Part shown: piece by piece, positions 21,084 through 33,222 of the stretch
How the letters are laid out: each line of letters begins with the position of its first letter
How positions within the stretch are numbered: position 1 is the stretch's first letter
Assembly: GCA_027924585.1 (NCBI GenBank)
Contig: BSBM01000047.1
Span: forward strand, 26,232,501-26,296,500
Length of the DNA stretch: 64,000 bases
Direction: 5' to 3'
DNA from: Larix kaempferi
Lineage: Eukaryota; Streptophyta; Pinopsida; Pinales; Pinaceae
Made by a program: the position numbers and the translations under genes
The notes under the pieces: model-generated
Databases searched by the model: none
The model's input: only the letters and a program-made list of their open reading frames with translations
Told to the model about the DNA's origin: nothing

Positions 21084-21873
21084 ATGAGGCAGCCACCTCT
21101 TCACCAAAAAGAAGTCACTTATGATATGCCGCTAACATTCGACACGATGATTTCGAAGAAAAAGGCTAGCACCCTGAGAGCCTTCCTGGAAAGCTTCCTG
21201 GAGTTGGAAAAAAATAAGGACGCATTAGCGGAGATATCCATCCTGTTGCATCGACAGGAGGATGCACGACAGGAGAGAATGGTTAATCGCATACATAAGA
21301 GGAACACAGGAAGAGAGATGAGAATGTCTACGCAAATTGGAGCATTCAATATAGACTCCATTATCTTAGACCTGGGGTCCAATGTAAACATTATCTTAGA
21401 CCTGGGGTCCCCAGTACAACTGCGACTAGCGAATCAATGTAAGGTCACCTCGATTGGTCGATTGTGCCAGGTCCTAGTTGAGATAGAAGGACTCAAAACA
21501 TACGCAGATTTTGATGTGATAGATATTATCGACAACACAATCCCCTACCCAGTCCTAGTAGGGATAAAATGACAAAAAATACTTAGGTAACGATGGGGAA
21601 AAGCACAGTTGGCTTGGTCCCCTGTACAACTGCGACTAGCGAATCAATGTAAGGTCACCCCGATTGGTGGATTGTGCCAGGTCCCAGTTGAGATAGGACT
21701 CAAAACATACACAGATTTTGATGTGATAGAGATTGTAAAAAACACAAGCCCCTACCCAGTGCTGCTAGGGATAGACTGGGTGATGAAGAATAAGGCTATC
21801 ATTAAATTCCAGAAAAGAACTATGTCATTTAAGAACCACGAGATGAGGGTAGTCACACCTCTTGATCCCGGAT
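21084..21873 (+). pseudogene. Ty3/gypsy aspartic protease with a partial internal duplication
   Basis: The active-site region reads IDSIILDLGSNVNI, with DLGS in place of the expected D(S/T)G. The segment SPVQLRLANQCKVT..YPVLxGI is present twice (21413-21567 and 21622-21771). The two copies differ at several positions, and the second ends correctly with GIDWVMKN. Between them is a short frame-broken piece. The first copy ends in a stop. The second has the better match to the family's C-terminal half, so the first is probably the inserted duplicate. The protease would be inactive. Confidence 0.7.
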
Positions 21874-22153
21874 AAGGGAAGAGATATGTTGAGCCAACAA
21901 CGGATGAATTCATTAAGGGATGGGACAATCTCTACAACATATCCGAAGACTACATCAATCCGACTGCAAATGGAGAGTTAGGATCACACAGTAGCAGCTT
22001 GGCATCGTTAGATTCAGATGAGGCACTTGAAAATTGGCAGAATCGACTACATGAAGTATCGTTTAGGAGGTTCGCATGGATCACCTAGTCGATAAGATGG
22101 GTGGCTACAGAAGACTGCAAACTGCCAACATATGATGGGTTTCCCAACTTGGA

Positions 22154-22906
22154 TATGTTAACACCCAAAAAGTGCTCACTACCTCATCTACCCCATTACA
22201 TGACTCATTTGTCCATATTTCCTACCATATTTACCTTCAGAACCCTAAAATCCCATTAAAAAGCCTCCAAAAGGCCACAAAACCATCAAAAAAGCCTCAA
22301 AAAGGCTAAAAAACCCCTTTTCCCTCCAAAAATATCCAAAATTCCTCCAAAATAGCAAAAACCCTCTAAAAAGGGAATAAAAATTATAAAACAAATGAGG
22401 AAAAAGAGGAAAAAGGAGGAAACAACCCTATACAGCTAACCTAAACCATATGGTTCCCAAAACCATGGGCCAGCACTCCACCACCAAAAACCTATAAATA
22501 GGTGATGGAGACCCCTCATTTCATATCCACAATCAAGTCTACCCTTACTCTACCAAAATCTCTCTTGAAACCCTAGCTCACCCTTGAGCTACTTTCACCA
22601 TTGAGAGCCCCTTTTGGCCCATTTCCACCATTGGAGAAAGAGAAGGAGCAAAGCTGGAGTTTGGAGCAACCCTCTTGGATCATTGCAAGAACTTCACCAA
22701 CCTTCACATTGGAGGTAAAAACTTTAATACAAAAAACCATTTACATTATCTCTTGTCCTTTTATGTTTCATGCACATGCTTAGTATAATTTTCATTTTAA
22801 TATCTTGTCTTTTAATTACTGTTTATTGAACTGCTACTAAGGAGTCCCTTCTCCTTAGTAGGTGCTCATTTGCACAAGCTAGGGTGAAAACCCTAGCTAC
22901 AAGCTG
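22154..22906 (+). mobile_element. Probable solo LTR or small LTR insertion in the gypsy pol
   Basis: The gypsy coding sequence is interrupted between PNLD and ITKFEEKVVEPQ. The inserted DNA starts near TGTTAACACCC (22154) and ends near GCTACAAGCTGCA. It has a CTATAAATAGG TATA-like box at 22492-22502 and a CCTCC/AAAAGG-rich segment (22260-22400), which suggests an LTR. I find no clear target duplication and the exact ends are uncertain by a few bases. Confidence 0.55.
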
Positions 22907-22919
22907 CATTTATCACTAA

Positions 22920-25900
22920 GTTTGAGGAAAAAGTGGTAGAACCACAACGACTACTAGCCTTGGAGGAATACCTGAAGGCTACACCAGTGCGATGGTGAGT
23001 AGTGCACAAGTCAACAATAACCAACTAGCCATTATGTCGACACCTAATGGAAGTTAGGTTCGGCGACACTAAAGGATATTGCGGAAGTAAGTACGATGGA
23101 AGAGGAGAACTGAAGGAGCATTTGAATGAATGTGAAATCCAATGGGGACCACGAGCGAAACAGAAATGGGTCCATGAATTTATTCATACATTGGATGAAG
23201 TACCGCGAAGTTGGTATATCGCAACAGAGCTGCGACGCAAAACAACCTCATGGGAACATATAAATATTGGATTTATCCAAATGTTCAGTTGCTTTGATGA
23301 AAACCCTTCATCCATAGTGTGTTACAGGAGGTACGTGAGAAAGTACTCGCAACAGTTCCGACAGAGAAACCTATGGGAACTCAGTGGACTGCGAAAATGA
23401 AAATGTTGATGGAATGCTACAATATAACAGGAGAACCAGATGATTAGGATGATCTGAAGGTTATGTATATACTAGATTTAGAAGGAAGTCACAGTGTTGA
23501 GGCACCAGACATGCCTTTCGATAAGCTTCAGCAGCCTTTGCGAATCAATAAAGTGAACATCGAGTCAGATGAAAATCCCAAGTTTGCGAGTTTTAGAGAC
23601 TACCGGGACCACTCCACCATTGCCAAGATGACCAACCTATTACACGAGTTTTAGGAATTGTTCCTAACAAAATTTTCAAATGTGAAAGGGATTTCTGGGA
23701 ACCTAGGCGAGATGAAAATCCCACTGAAACTTGATGCGAAGCCCGTAAAGCAGGGACTTTACAGGTTGAATCCGAGGTATAAGGAGAAGTTAAAGGCCGA
23801 ACTTGAGAGAATATTGGAAGCAGGAATTATAGAACTAGTAGAGGAATTAGAGTGGATTAGCCCGATGGTGGTCCAAGATAGGAAAATTGGGGAAGTCCTG
23901 ATCTATGTTGATTTAAGGAAATTGAATGACGCATGCATACACGATCCATTCCCTACACCGTTCATGGATGAAGTATTAGAAGGAGTGGGAGGTCGAGGAA
24001 TATACTCCTTCACAAATGGATTCTCTAGATACCACCAAATAAAAATTGCGAAGGAGGATCAACACAAAACCACATTCATTACAGAATGGGGATGTTTTCA
24101 ATATACGGTGATGCCATTTGGCCTAAAGAATGCACCCACAATCTTTTCAAGACTAGTAGTTGTTGCGTTCAAAGATTACATCCATAAATTTGTCGTGGTA
24201 TACATGGATGAATGGACAGTGTATGGGTTGGTCAAGGATCACGTCACAAATTTAAGGTTGATGCTGGAAAGATGTTGACAACACCAAATTTTGCTGAACC
24301 TGAAGAAGTGCATTTTTTGCGCTCCGTTTGGGATTTTGCTGGGACACATTGTTTACAGGGAAGGAATGTTGGTTGACCCTGCAAAGATTGCAATTATTGT
24401 CGACCTACTACCACCAACAATAGTAAAGCAGTTAAGAGTGACGTTGGGACACATGGGATATTACATGAAGTTTATCAGAGGGTATGCAACAATCACAACA
24501 CCGATGGAAAAATTGTTGAAGAAAGATGCCAAGTTTGAATGGAATGAAGAGTGCCAAACGAGTCTGGATATACTAAAAGAAAAGATGGCTGCAACACCTA
24601 TCCTAGTATTTCCAAATTGGATGAAGGAATTCCATGTTCATGTCGATGCCTCATTAGTTGCACTCGGAGTAGTATTGACCCATCCATGGGAAGGAGCGAT
24701 AGACCACCTGATAGCATTCGTAAGTAGGAAGCTGTCTACTGCGGAGAATAATTATACGACAACGGAAAGGGAATTTTTGGCTATGGTATACGCCTTACAG
24801 AATTTTCAACATTATCTCTTAGGGGGGCATTTTAAAATGCTCACTAATCATTTAGCACTCAAATACCTGGTGAACAAGCCTGTGTTGAGGGGGAGGGTTT
24901 GTCGATGGCTGTTACTCTTCCAAGAATTTGACTTTGAGATAATTGTCAAGCCTGGACAACTAAGTGCAGGACCAAACCACCTGCCATGGATAGAGTCAGG
25001 AGAAGAGCCAAGGAACATTGAAGAAGTATTTCCCGATGCTCAATTGTTTAGGGTCGGAATGGTCGATGATCATTATGAGAAAATTATTCACTTTTTTATG
25101 ACAGGGAAGGTGCCGGAGGAATTTACAACCAACCAAAAGAAACAATTAGTCGTCAGAGCTGCAGATTTCCAACTGATTGTAGGGAAAATATATATGATGG
25201 GATCGGATGAGATACTTCGACGATACGTCCTTCTACATGAACAGGAAAGGATTTTAGCGGAAGTTCACGATGGAATTGCAGGAGGACACTATGGAGGACA
25301 TGCCATTGCTAGGAAAATACTTCGATCTAGATTATGGTGGCCGACGATGCATGGAGATGCTGCGGACTACGCAAAATGCTGTGATGTATGTCAAAGTATA
25401 GGGAAGCTATCACGAAGGGATGAAATGCCATAAGTACCTCAATTGACACGACAGGCTTTCAAAAAATGGGTAGTTGAATTTGTGGGACCCATTACCCCAC
25501 CAGGGAAAAGAACAGGGTCATGCTACATAATTACTGCGACATATTATTTGACGCGATGGGAGGAAGCTGGACTGGTAAAATATTGCATAGCTGTGACTAT
25601 AGCAAGATTCCTCTTTGATAACGTGGTCACTAGGTTTGGGTGCCCAAAGATAGTAATAGCGATTAGGGTACTCATTTTGTTAATCATACAATCCCAGTGA
25701 TGATGGAGGAGTTTCAAATTCAACACAGGAAGAGCACCCCATATCATCCACAAGCTAACAGGACAGTTGAGGCATTCAACAAAATCTTGGAGCGTGCACT
25801 CACGAAGGTGTGCAACACAAAATGTGATGATTGGGATTTGAAGTTTCCAGCGATACACTGAGCGTATCGCACAACTTGCAAATGATTGATAGGATAGACC

Positions 25901-26321
25901 CCATTCAAGTTAGTTTACGGACATGAAGCAATAATGCCAATCGAATATATCATCCCAAGTCTGCGCATTGTAGCAGCTACGGATATGAGTGACGATGGAG
26001 CGATTGAAGAACGATTGGCGCAGTTGGTACAACTTGATGAGGATCGATTCGTCGCAGGATTCCATTAGAAGGTAGAAAAGGATCGACAAAAGGCTTGGCA
26101 CGACCGCCTCATCAAAACAAAGCATTTACAACAAGGCGATTTGGTTCTATTATACGATAGTAAGTTTTCAAAGCATCCAGGTAAGCTGCAGATGCATTGG
26201 TTGGGTCCTTATGTCATAAATTTTGTTATTGATGGAGGTGCAGTGTAGTTAGAAAGGTTAGATGGGACATTATTGACCAATCTAGTAAATGGGAATCAGT
26301 TGAAACCCTATTGCCATGATT
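22920..26321 (+). pseudogene. pol: Ty3/gypsy pol: RT, RNase H and integrase with several stops
   Basis: After a poorly conserved spacer with a zinc-finger-like Gag-related open stretch (23047-23400), RT runs from about 23658 (KLDAKPVKQGLYRLNPRYKE) with YVDLRKLND and MPFGLKNAP. The catalytic box is YMDEW instead of YxDD. A stop at 24276 separates it from the thumb and RNase H (24291-25000, VHVDASLVALG, STAENNYTTTEREFLA). The integrase HHCC zinc domain is complete (around 25265-25400, CCDVCQ). In the catalytic core the first acid is lost (TATYYLTRW), the second box is frame-broken at 25660 (D..GTHF in another frame), and the third is present as NRTVEAFNKILE. The C-terminal domain has GPYVINFV and ends NQLKPYCHD. 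The enzymes would not work. Confidence 0.88.
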
Positions 26322-26594
26322 AGGCACATAGTAGTTGAGAAATAGGTCGAAAAAAAAGTTATGACAAAAAGTGGGAGACATGGCTAGATGGGTCGCTTGT
26401 CGATGTTCAACACATTTAGCACGTGGGAGTCAAATCAGAGCATGATTATGGCGACTAAGCATCACTAGAAGACAATGTAGGTTTATGATGACACACTTGA
26501 GGAATGAATCTAATGGATATGGGAAATATTTCGTGAATGACTTGATCAGGCGTCATGGACACGAGGAGAAAGCATAAATACAGGAAAAGAGGAT

Positions 26595-26740
26595 GAAGAA
26601 AGTCAGTAAGTCGAATGAAGGGAGTCTGCAAGTCGAATGAAGGGAGTCTACAATTTGAATGAAGAGAATTAGTAAGTTCAATGAAGCGAGTCAGCACAGA
26701 GTCAGTAAGTTGAATGAAGAGATTCAGTAAGTCGGCTGAG
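26595..26740. repeat. AAGTYGAATGAAG minisatellite in the gypsy 3' region
   Basis: About five imperfect units of roughly 25-30 bp contain AGT(C/T)(G/T)AATGAAG(G/A)GA between the integrase stop and the 3' LTR. No coding role is apparent. Confidence 0.65.
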
Positions 26741-26756
26741 CAATTCCAAGGAAGCT

Positions 26757-27186
26757 GTGGAAAAAGGAAGTGAGAGAGATGCAATGGTGCATTTCGTTTC
26801 CAGTGGAAGCACCCAAGGTGTGCTAAGGGAAAGAACGACAAGTGTTCATGAGCAACCAACAGATGCAGAGGCCCCAGGTATCATGAAAAAAAATGAGGTC
26901 TCACCCGAAATGTCTAAGCAAGTTTCGAGTGTTAACAGAGCAATGGTCCCTCCGACCGTAGAAGGAACAAGAGAAAAGGCACCAGCAAAGAATGATCAAA
27001 TGTGTGAAACAGATGTGCCGTACCGCTACGCCCTTTCCACAAGTTGGTGCTATCGATAAAATTTTGTACAGTCACAAGCCAAGGTCAAAGGTAACAGACG
27101 ACCGCGAAGGAATAGATGATGAAGGTTTCAAGAGACTGGAGGATGAGTTCGATAAGTACATGACAACGAGCCCTAGATGGAAATAA
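26757..27186 (+). pseudogene. Frame-shifted 3' open region of the gypsy element
   Basis: Two overlapping open frames (26757-27059 and 26992-27186) together read as a Ser/Pro/Glu-rich stretch followed by PFPQVGAIDKILYSHKPRSK and an acidic end (LEDEFDKYM). They were probably one frame before a small indel near 27000-27030. The position, between integrase and the polypurine tract, is where some plant gypsy elements carry an extra ORF. I do not recognise the product. Confidence 0.4.
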
Positions 27187-27271
27187 CATCCTCAAAAGTA
27201 TAGAACAACAAAGGGCGAAAACAATTCCAACAGAGCCAGTTGAGGTGGCTCGAGGGCGAGCCACAAGTTTG

Positions 27272-28060
27272 TGTTGGGGGACTATTGGCAAGGGGTTATA
27301 CCGCATGAAGTGCAGAAGCCGACAACAGCAAAGAAGGACCATCCGTAGAAGAAAGGACCATTCACAGAGAACAAGGAGCTGACAGAAGCACAAGATTATT
27401 TTAGTTATTTAGAAAGGGTCATTTGGACCATTTTGTAACCGCCATAGTTGGTTATAAATAGGGCTATGAATGTAAGCCTAAGGGAATCCTAGAATGAGAT
27501 CACAAGTTGATCAATAACTGAGTGAATGACTTGTGTGATGTTTTGCTCTATTTTTGGGAAGTTTGTATGGATCTGTGATAAGGTGTTTTGAACTGTCCCT
27601 ATGAAGGTCATACCGCAGTTTTTTGATGAGTTAATGCATGAAGATGTTCGGATATGTCTCTTTTATCTCTATTCATGTCGAATGATGAATACTGTGTTAT
27701 GCTTAAATGTTGTTATTCTGCAATTTCTGAGTGATGCGATCGGTAGTTTCACCTTGTTATTGCGAATGTTGATTACATAGTGAATATGCGAATGATGAAT
27801 GTATGTTTGAATTTCAAAGCATGACGCGAAGGTAAATACCTCGTTTCTGTAGCGATAGAGTAAGAAGAGATGCATGTCCCTTCCCTACTGCGAAAACCTG
27901 GTTCCTGCAGCCCCCTTAACCATCTCGAGTGAGAATTCACTCGCTTAGCAGGTGTTGCTGGAAAGGGTAAAACCTTTATGGGCCAGTGCTTAAGGGTGTT
28001 TGGTCGGTGTTTGTTGACGACAATGCGAACTGAACCCCTATTGAAATAACTGTGGCAACA
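27272..28060 (+). repeat. 3' LTR of the gypsy element
   Basis: The 789-bp LTR has inverted ends TGTTG (27272) and CAACA (28060). A TATA-like GTTATAAATAGG is at 27451-27462. The following TGATC is the presumed right target duplication, matching the array sequence GTTCATGATCCCTCC at 31483 and 36776. The paired 5' LTR is not in the window. Confidence 0.7.
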
Positions 28061-28990
28061 TGATCCCTCCACCAAGGTTCAGAATTTTATTATAAGATTG
28101 AGTACATGAGTATGTGAGAATTATGGATTTTGCAAATTGAAACTATGCATCAATTTTTGAATAGCAGGGTTTGAGTTTTGTAAAAGAGATATTCATATTA
28201 TTATTCTCAGAAATTGAAGTTATGGATCATTAAGAGTCATGATTAAAAACAAGGGGGTTTAGGAATGACAATATGAGTTTATTAGTGAAGCTCTATTTAA
28301 TCTTTAGTCCCTTTTCTTTCAAAGAAAATTGATACGGAATAAAAAGCCACAGAAGAATTTAAAGTCTTGTGGTTGTTCGAGTTATTCAAGTTTAAGAGCC
28401 AATTAGATTCTTTGTATTGTAAATGTATTGATAAAGGATGTTTTGATTTAGTTTGCTTGTTGGATTAATTTTTCAGATTTGTCTATAGGTCTTTAGCTTT
28501 GAATTCATAGTCTTAGATTATTGATTTGATTTCAGGATTAATTTTTTTGTGTGGCATTTAGATCTAGTTACTCAGTTTTAATACTTTTATTTTGCATGCA
28601 GTTTATCTTCTTTAGATTAGGTTGATACTTTGTTAGGTAATGTATTTGGATGAATGAATTATTATTTGAATATTTATTGAGTGATTTTGGATGTTGATTA
28701 AAATTGATGGTTTTCAGTTTCTTGAACTTTAAAGTTTTGTAGCTTCAATCACCAACAAAAAGATTTAAGGTCTAACTCGTCAGATATGGCCTCCTCATAG
28801 TAGGTTTCTTCCATAGGAGTTGAAGTTATCATTTTTTTCATTCTTGGTGTGTTTTTGTTGGCATTAAGATTAGGTTAGACTAATCTAGATTAGACCCCTT
28901 ATCCTACACATACAGTGCCAACACCTCTAAGTCTACGGATCTCAGTCGATAATTTAATGTCGTAAATACTATCATATATTTTTACTCACA
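28061..28990 (+). repeat. Left LTR of the array (3' portion)
   Basis: This portion is co-linear with 31484-32426 and with 36780-38750 minus the solo LTR. Shared landmarks are ATTGAGTACATGA, GGATGTTTTGATTTAGTTT, GATATGGCCTCCTCATAGTAG and a final ATACTATCATATATTTTTAC. Its 5' portion should lie beyond the gypsy insertion. Confidence 0.8.
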
Positions 28991-28994
28991 TTTT

Positions 28995-29014
28995 TGGCAT
29001 CGTTGTCGGGGAGG
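28995..29014 (+). promoter_or_regulatory. Primer binding site, first internal region
   Basis: TGGCATCGTTGTCGGGGAGG follows the LTR end by four bases. It closely resembles the TGGCGCCGTTGCCGGGGA class usual in plant Athila/Tat-type gypsy elements, with C-to-T changes at CpG and CpC sites. The second copy (32431-32450) has CGTTGGCGGGG. Confidence 0.7.
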
Positions 29015-29493
29015 TGCTAAAGGGGTTGAAGGGTAGGTAGATATGTTTCCTTTACATTACACAACACGGGGGAGGGGGAAAAAGTAAGACATAAAGATGA
29101 ACTCACTAGAGATATTCTGTAGTGTAATAGACTGGCGCATCCACTTTAGTGGGTTCCCCCAAAGCCTTGTTGTTTCTTTCATACAAGTGTGTTTTTATTT
29201 CTACAAGTTTGAGTTTGTTCACTTTCCTGTAATTTAATTTTCTGCAAGTGTGCTTTCTTTCTTGCAAAGAGCTAACTCTTGTGAACAAATAAATCGGTGA
29301 AAACGAGGTCTAAAGTAGCAGTAGGAGCTCAAGTTTTCTTTGAGTAGTGTACTTTAATTTTGCAATTAGATTTATTTCATTTTATTTTCAATAGTATTTT
29401 TAAACACTTAACAAGTATATGGGTGTTGTAAGAACCCCAGACACTCATCATTACGTGAACTAGGATTTATCCACCGACAACGTCAATTCAGAG

Positions 29494-30024
29494 ATGACCA
29501 TTAATTTGATGGAACTCTCTCAAATCCTAGCAGCAGCTGGGATTTCTCCTTCACAGGAAGAACGTATTTTGGCAATAGCCAAAAATTTATCTACCTATCT
29601 GAAAATACAAGAACAACCAAGGTCTTGTGAGCCACAAAAATATTTTTCTTGCCAAACTGTAGAGGAAGATGAATGTTTAAGGAATAGATACGATAGAGAG
29701 CGACCATGCAGACCTGAGAGTGAAGAGTTCCCCACACACACCTCAAAATATCCTTCATGTATGACAAAGATAAATCATTTAGAAGAAGAGGACATGTATC
29801 AAGATTACATAGAAATTTGGTTACAAGAGGTAACCGGGTCACAATGCCATTCTTTCGTTCAATACTTCTTGCTGCTAGATCAAACAGGTCAGTTGATTCT
29901 TCATACCCAGGTAATCATCCAAGCGAATTTTTCCTATGAGGATACGGGTATGTTTCTCATCCTACTTTTCACTTGGTTACAATGGAAAGTTCTTACACTT
30001 GAAAAGTTTTTATTCTCTTTTTAG
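29494..30024 (+). CDS. Small ORF (176 aa) of the non-autonomous LTR family
   Basis: It starts MTINLMELSQILAAAGISPS and has an amphipathic N-terminal helix region, then a charged linker with YEP/CEPQKYF and RPCRPESEEFPTHTS, and a hydrophobic C-terminus (MFLILLFTWLQW) that looks like non-coding sequence read through. The first 96 codons align with the second copy at 32934-33222, with about a dozen changes. I see no zinc knuckle or protease motif. It may be the remnant of a Gag N-terminus. I do not recognise the family. Confidence 0.4.
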   Translation: MTINLMELSQILAAAGISPSQEERILAIAKNLSTYLKIQEQPRSCEPQKYFSCQTVEEDECLRNRYDRERPCRPESEEFPTHTSKYPSCMTKINHLEEEDMYQDYIEIWLQEVTGSQCHSFVQYFLLLDQTGQLILHTQVIIQANFSYEDTGMFLILLFTWLQWKVLTLEKFLFSF

Positions 30025-30328
30025 GTAAAGTAGGATATCATGTAAATAAATAAAAAGTTGTATGAGATTAGTTAGCTTTTCATGCAGCTTCATTTTTTTG
30101 TTTTCTTTTTGAATAAGATAACTGATAAGAAGAAATTAATACGTGATTTTAAATCAAAACAACTTAAAACTTTATTGCTCTTATTACGTACATAATTCAG
30201 CCTACTCTTCGTAAGATTTTCTCAAGATCAAACTTTAACACATTATGGGGATTTTCTTAAATTTTAAAGTCTATACAGTAATACCCATAGCTAACTTGTA
30301 CATCCTAAATCCATAATCAAATCCTGTT

Positions 30329-32426
30329 ATAACTCACCATCTATATGATTTTAGATGGTTAGGAACCTATTAGAACTCACCCAACTCGCACATGTGAAGT
30401 TAAATTTGCAAAATATTCTAGTCGGCTATTTTGTGGCACAATTTTCGAAGTGATGAGGCCGAATATGAGAAATCAAAGACAGGATTTTTTCTCCCAGCAT
30501 ATCCAATTGGGTTTGGCTAATATGGTTTTCCAAAAATACAAATATTTTAGGAGATATTGAAGGTTTTCTAACTCGAATTTTTCCAAAGTGGCAAAAACCC
30601 ACATTTTGTGCTTAAACAGTTTGAATGAATTATGAGTTTGAGATTCAGTTTTATCCATCTCCAATGATTCTTTATGTATAAATAAAGCCTCACAGGCTTG
30701 AGATGGGAACTCTCTCTTTGGTAATTTAGATTAGATTTTTGGGTGAGGGTGAAGTGTTATCCATTTGTAATTTTTCAAGTTTGATGGAATGGAAGAGATG
30801 CCTATTGTTGTACATATTTTTGTCTTGATCTGATCTTCATTGACAGTGTTGTCCACCTAGGAAGGGCCCCTCAGTGCTGGTAAGTGTTGTCATATTTCAT
30901 CTGGTTCATTTGATTAGTTGTAATTCATTGCATTTCTAAATTATTTATGTGTGGTGTGATTTTTAGATTGCTCTTTTTTTTCATGCAAGCATGAGTTCGA
31001 ATTTCAATTTCAGCATTGTGGATTGACTAGTTTCATAAGAATAGATTTAAGTTACTTTTATTTCGGTTAAGATAATTTAATTCAAGAAAGTGTGACTATT
31101 TCCATAGCATAAGATACATAAATACATTTGATTCCTAATCACAGTTTGAATATTTTAGGAACAAATTGGCTTGATAAAACAGAGCTTCATGCTTCAGAGT
31201 GTAACAACCATTAGAATTCAGTTTGATTCTGTTTTTTCACAATAGTTAGATGGAAGGGTGATTTTAGAATGAGTGGATTTCATTACATTCTAAGCTAGTG
31301 ACAGTGTGGTAAATTAGATTTATGGTTTCAACAATTCATGGGTTTGGATGAACAAGTGTGAGAAATATGGTTCGAGAGAGTTGAGATAATTTCAGCTTTA
31401 ATTCAAGTTTTGTGTGATGGCATTTTCCTTGTGTGATTCTAAATTGAGTTCGATTTTATTTCATTTTCAGATACCGGTTTAGGTTCATGATCCCTCCACC
31501 AAGATTCATAATTTATTATAAGATTGAGTACATGAATATGTGAGAATTATGGATTTTGCAAATTGAAACTATGCATCAATTTTTTTATAGCAGGGTTTGA
31601 GCTTTTAAAAGAGATATTCATATTATTTTTCTCAGAAATTGAAGTTATACATCATTAAGAGTCATCATTAAAAACAGGGGGTTGAGAAATGACAATCTGT
31701 GTTTATTGGTGAAGCTTTGTTTAATCTTTAGTCCCTTTTCTTTCAAAGAAAATTGATATGGAATAGAAATCCATAGAAGAATTTAAAGTATGGTGGTTGT
31801 TCGAGTTATTCAAGTTTAAGATCCAATTAGATTCTTTGTACTATAAATGTATTGATGAAGGATGTTTTGATTTAGTTTTCTTGTTGGATTAATTTTTCAG
31901 ATTTGTCTATAGGTCTTTAGCTTTGAATTCACTGTCTTAGACTCGTGATTTGATTTCAAGATTAATTTTTGTTTGTGGGATTTAGATCTAGTTACTCAGT
32001 TTTAATACTTTTATTTTGCATGTAGTTTATCTTCTTTAGATTACATTGATACTTTGTTAGGTAATTTATTTGGATGAATGAATTATTATTTGAATATTTA
32101 TTGAGTGAGTTTTGATGTTGATTAAAATTGATGGTTTTGAGTTTCCTGAAATTTAAATTTTTGTAGCTTCAATCACCAATGGAAATATTTAAGGTCTAAC
32201 TCGTCAGATATGGCCTCCTCATAGTAGGTTTCTTCCATAGGAGTTGAAGTTATCATTTTTTCTTGTTTTTTTTTTAATTCTTGGTGTGTGTTTGTTGGCA
32301 TTAAGATTAGGTTAGACTAAGATAGATTAGACCTCAATCCTGCACATACAGTGCCAACACCTCTAAGTCTATGGATCTTGGTCGTTAAGTTAATGTCATA
32401 AATACTATCATATATTTTTACGGACA
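30329..32426 (+). repeat. Middle LTR of the array (5' truncated)
   Basis: It begins abruptly at the deletion junction after AAATCCTGTT (30328), matches 35610 onward (ATATGATT, AACCTATTAGAACTCACCC) and ends TTTTTACGGACA. It contains the TATA-like TGTATAAATAAAG (30673-30685), which the right LTR shares. Confidence 0.72.
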
Positions 32427-32933
32427 TTTTTGGCATCGTTGGCGGGGAGGTGCTAAAGGGGTTGAAGGGTAGTTAGATAGGTTTCCTTTACATTACACAA
32501 CAAGGTGGGGGGGGGGGAATGGTAAGACGTAAAGATGACCTCACTACAGATATTTTGTAGTGTAATAGCCTGATACATCCACTTTAGTGGGTTCCCCCAA
32601 AGCCTTGTTGTTTCTTTCATACAAGTGTGTTTTTCTTTCTGCAAGTTTGAGTTTGTTTACTTTCTTGCAATTTAGTTTTCTGCAAGTGTGCTTTCTTTCT
32701 TGCAAAGAGATAACTCTTGTGAATAGATAACTCGGTTAAAACGAGGTCTAAAGTAGCAGGAGGATCTCAAGTTTGCTTTGAGTAGTGTACTTTAATTTTG
32801 CATTTAGATTTATTTCATTTTATTTTCAATAGGATTTTTAAACACTTAACAAGTATATGGGTGTTGTTAGAAACCCAAACGCTCATCTTTATGTGAACTA
32901 GGATTTATCTACTGACAAGATCAATTCATAGGT

Positions 32934-33222
32934 GACCATTAATTTGACGGAACTCTCTCAAATCCTAGCAGCAGCTAGGATTTCTCCTTCACAGGAAGAA
33001 CGTATTTTGGAAATAGCCAAAAATTTATCTACCTCTTTGAAAATTCAAGAAGAACCAAGATCCTATGAGCCACAAAAATATTTTCCTTGCCAAACTGTGG
33101 AGGAAGCTGAAATTTTAAGGACTACATCAGATGGAGAGCGACCATGCAGACCTAAGAGTGAAGAGTTCCCCACACACACCTCAAAATATCCTTCATGTAC
33201 TACAAAGATCAATCATTTATAA
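32934..33222 (+). pseudogene. Second copy of the small LTR-family ORF, start codon lost
   Basis: It is homologous to 29494-29782, but the ATG is GTG (32934-32936), which does not normally start translation in nuclear genes. A TAA ends it after NHL, where the first copy continues. The protein-level similarity remains high (ELSQILAAA.ISPSQEERIL), so decay is recent or the region was constrained. Confidence 0.5.

Larger units (their letters stand above)
18491..28060 (+). mobile_element. Decayed Ty3/gypsy element with nested insertions
   Basis: In order on the plus strand are gag with several zinc knuckles (18555-21044), protease (21084-21873), RT, RNase H and integrase (22920-26321), a short 3' open region (26757-27186) and a 3' LTR (27272-28060). 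The gag-protease-RT-RNase H-integrase order is diagnostic of Ty3/gypsy. The 5' LTR is missing; the Copia LTR ends exactly at 18490. A hAT-like insertion interrupts gag and a probable solo LTR interrupts the region before RT. It lies within the leftmost LTR of the array that follows, at the point equivalent to about 31484 and 36780. Confidence 0.85.

Noticed and set aside
22154-22906. An intron in the gypsy pol
   Set aside because: It has a TATA-like box and LTR-like ends, and no branch or acceptor motif fits. A solo LTR is more likely, although the target duplication is missing.
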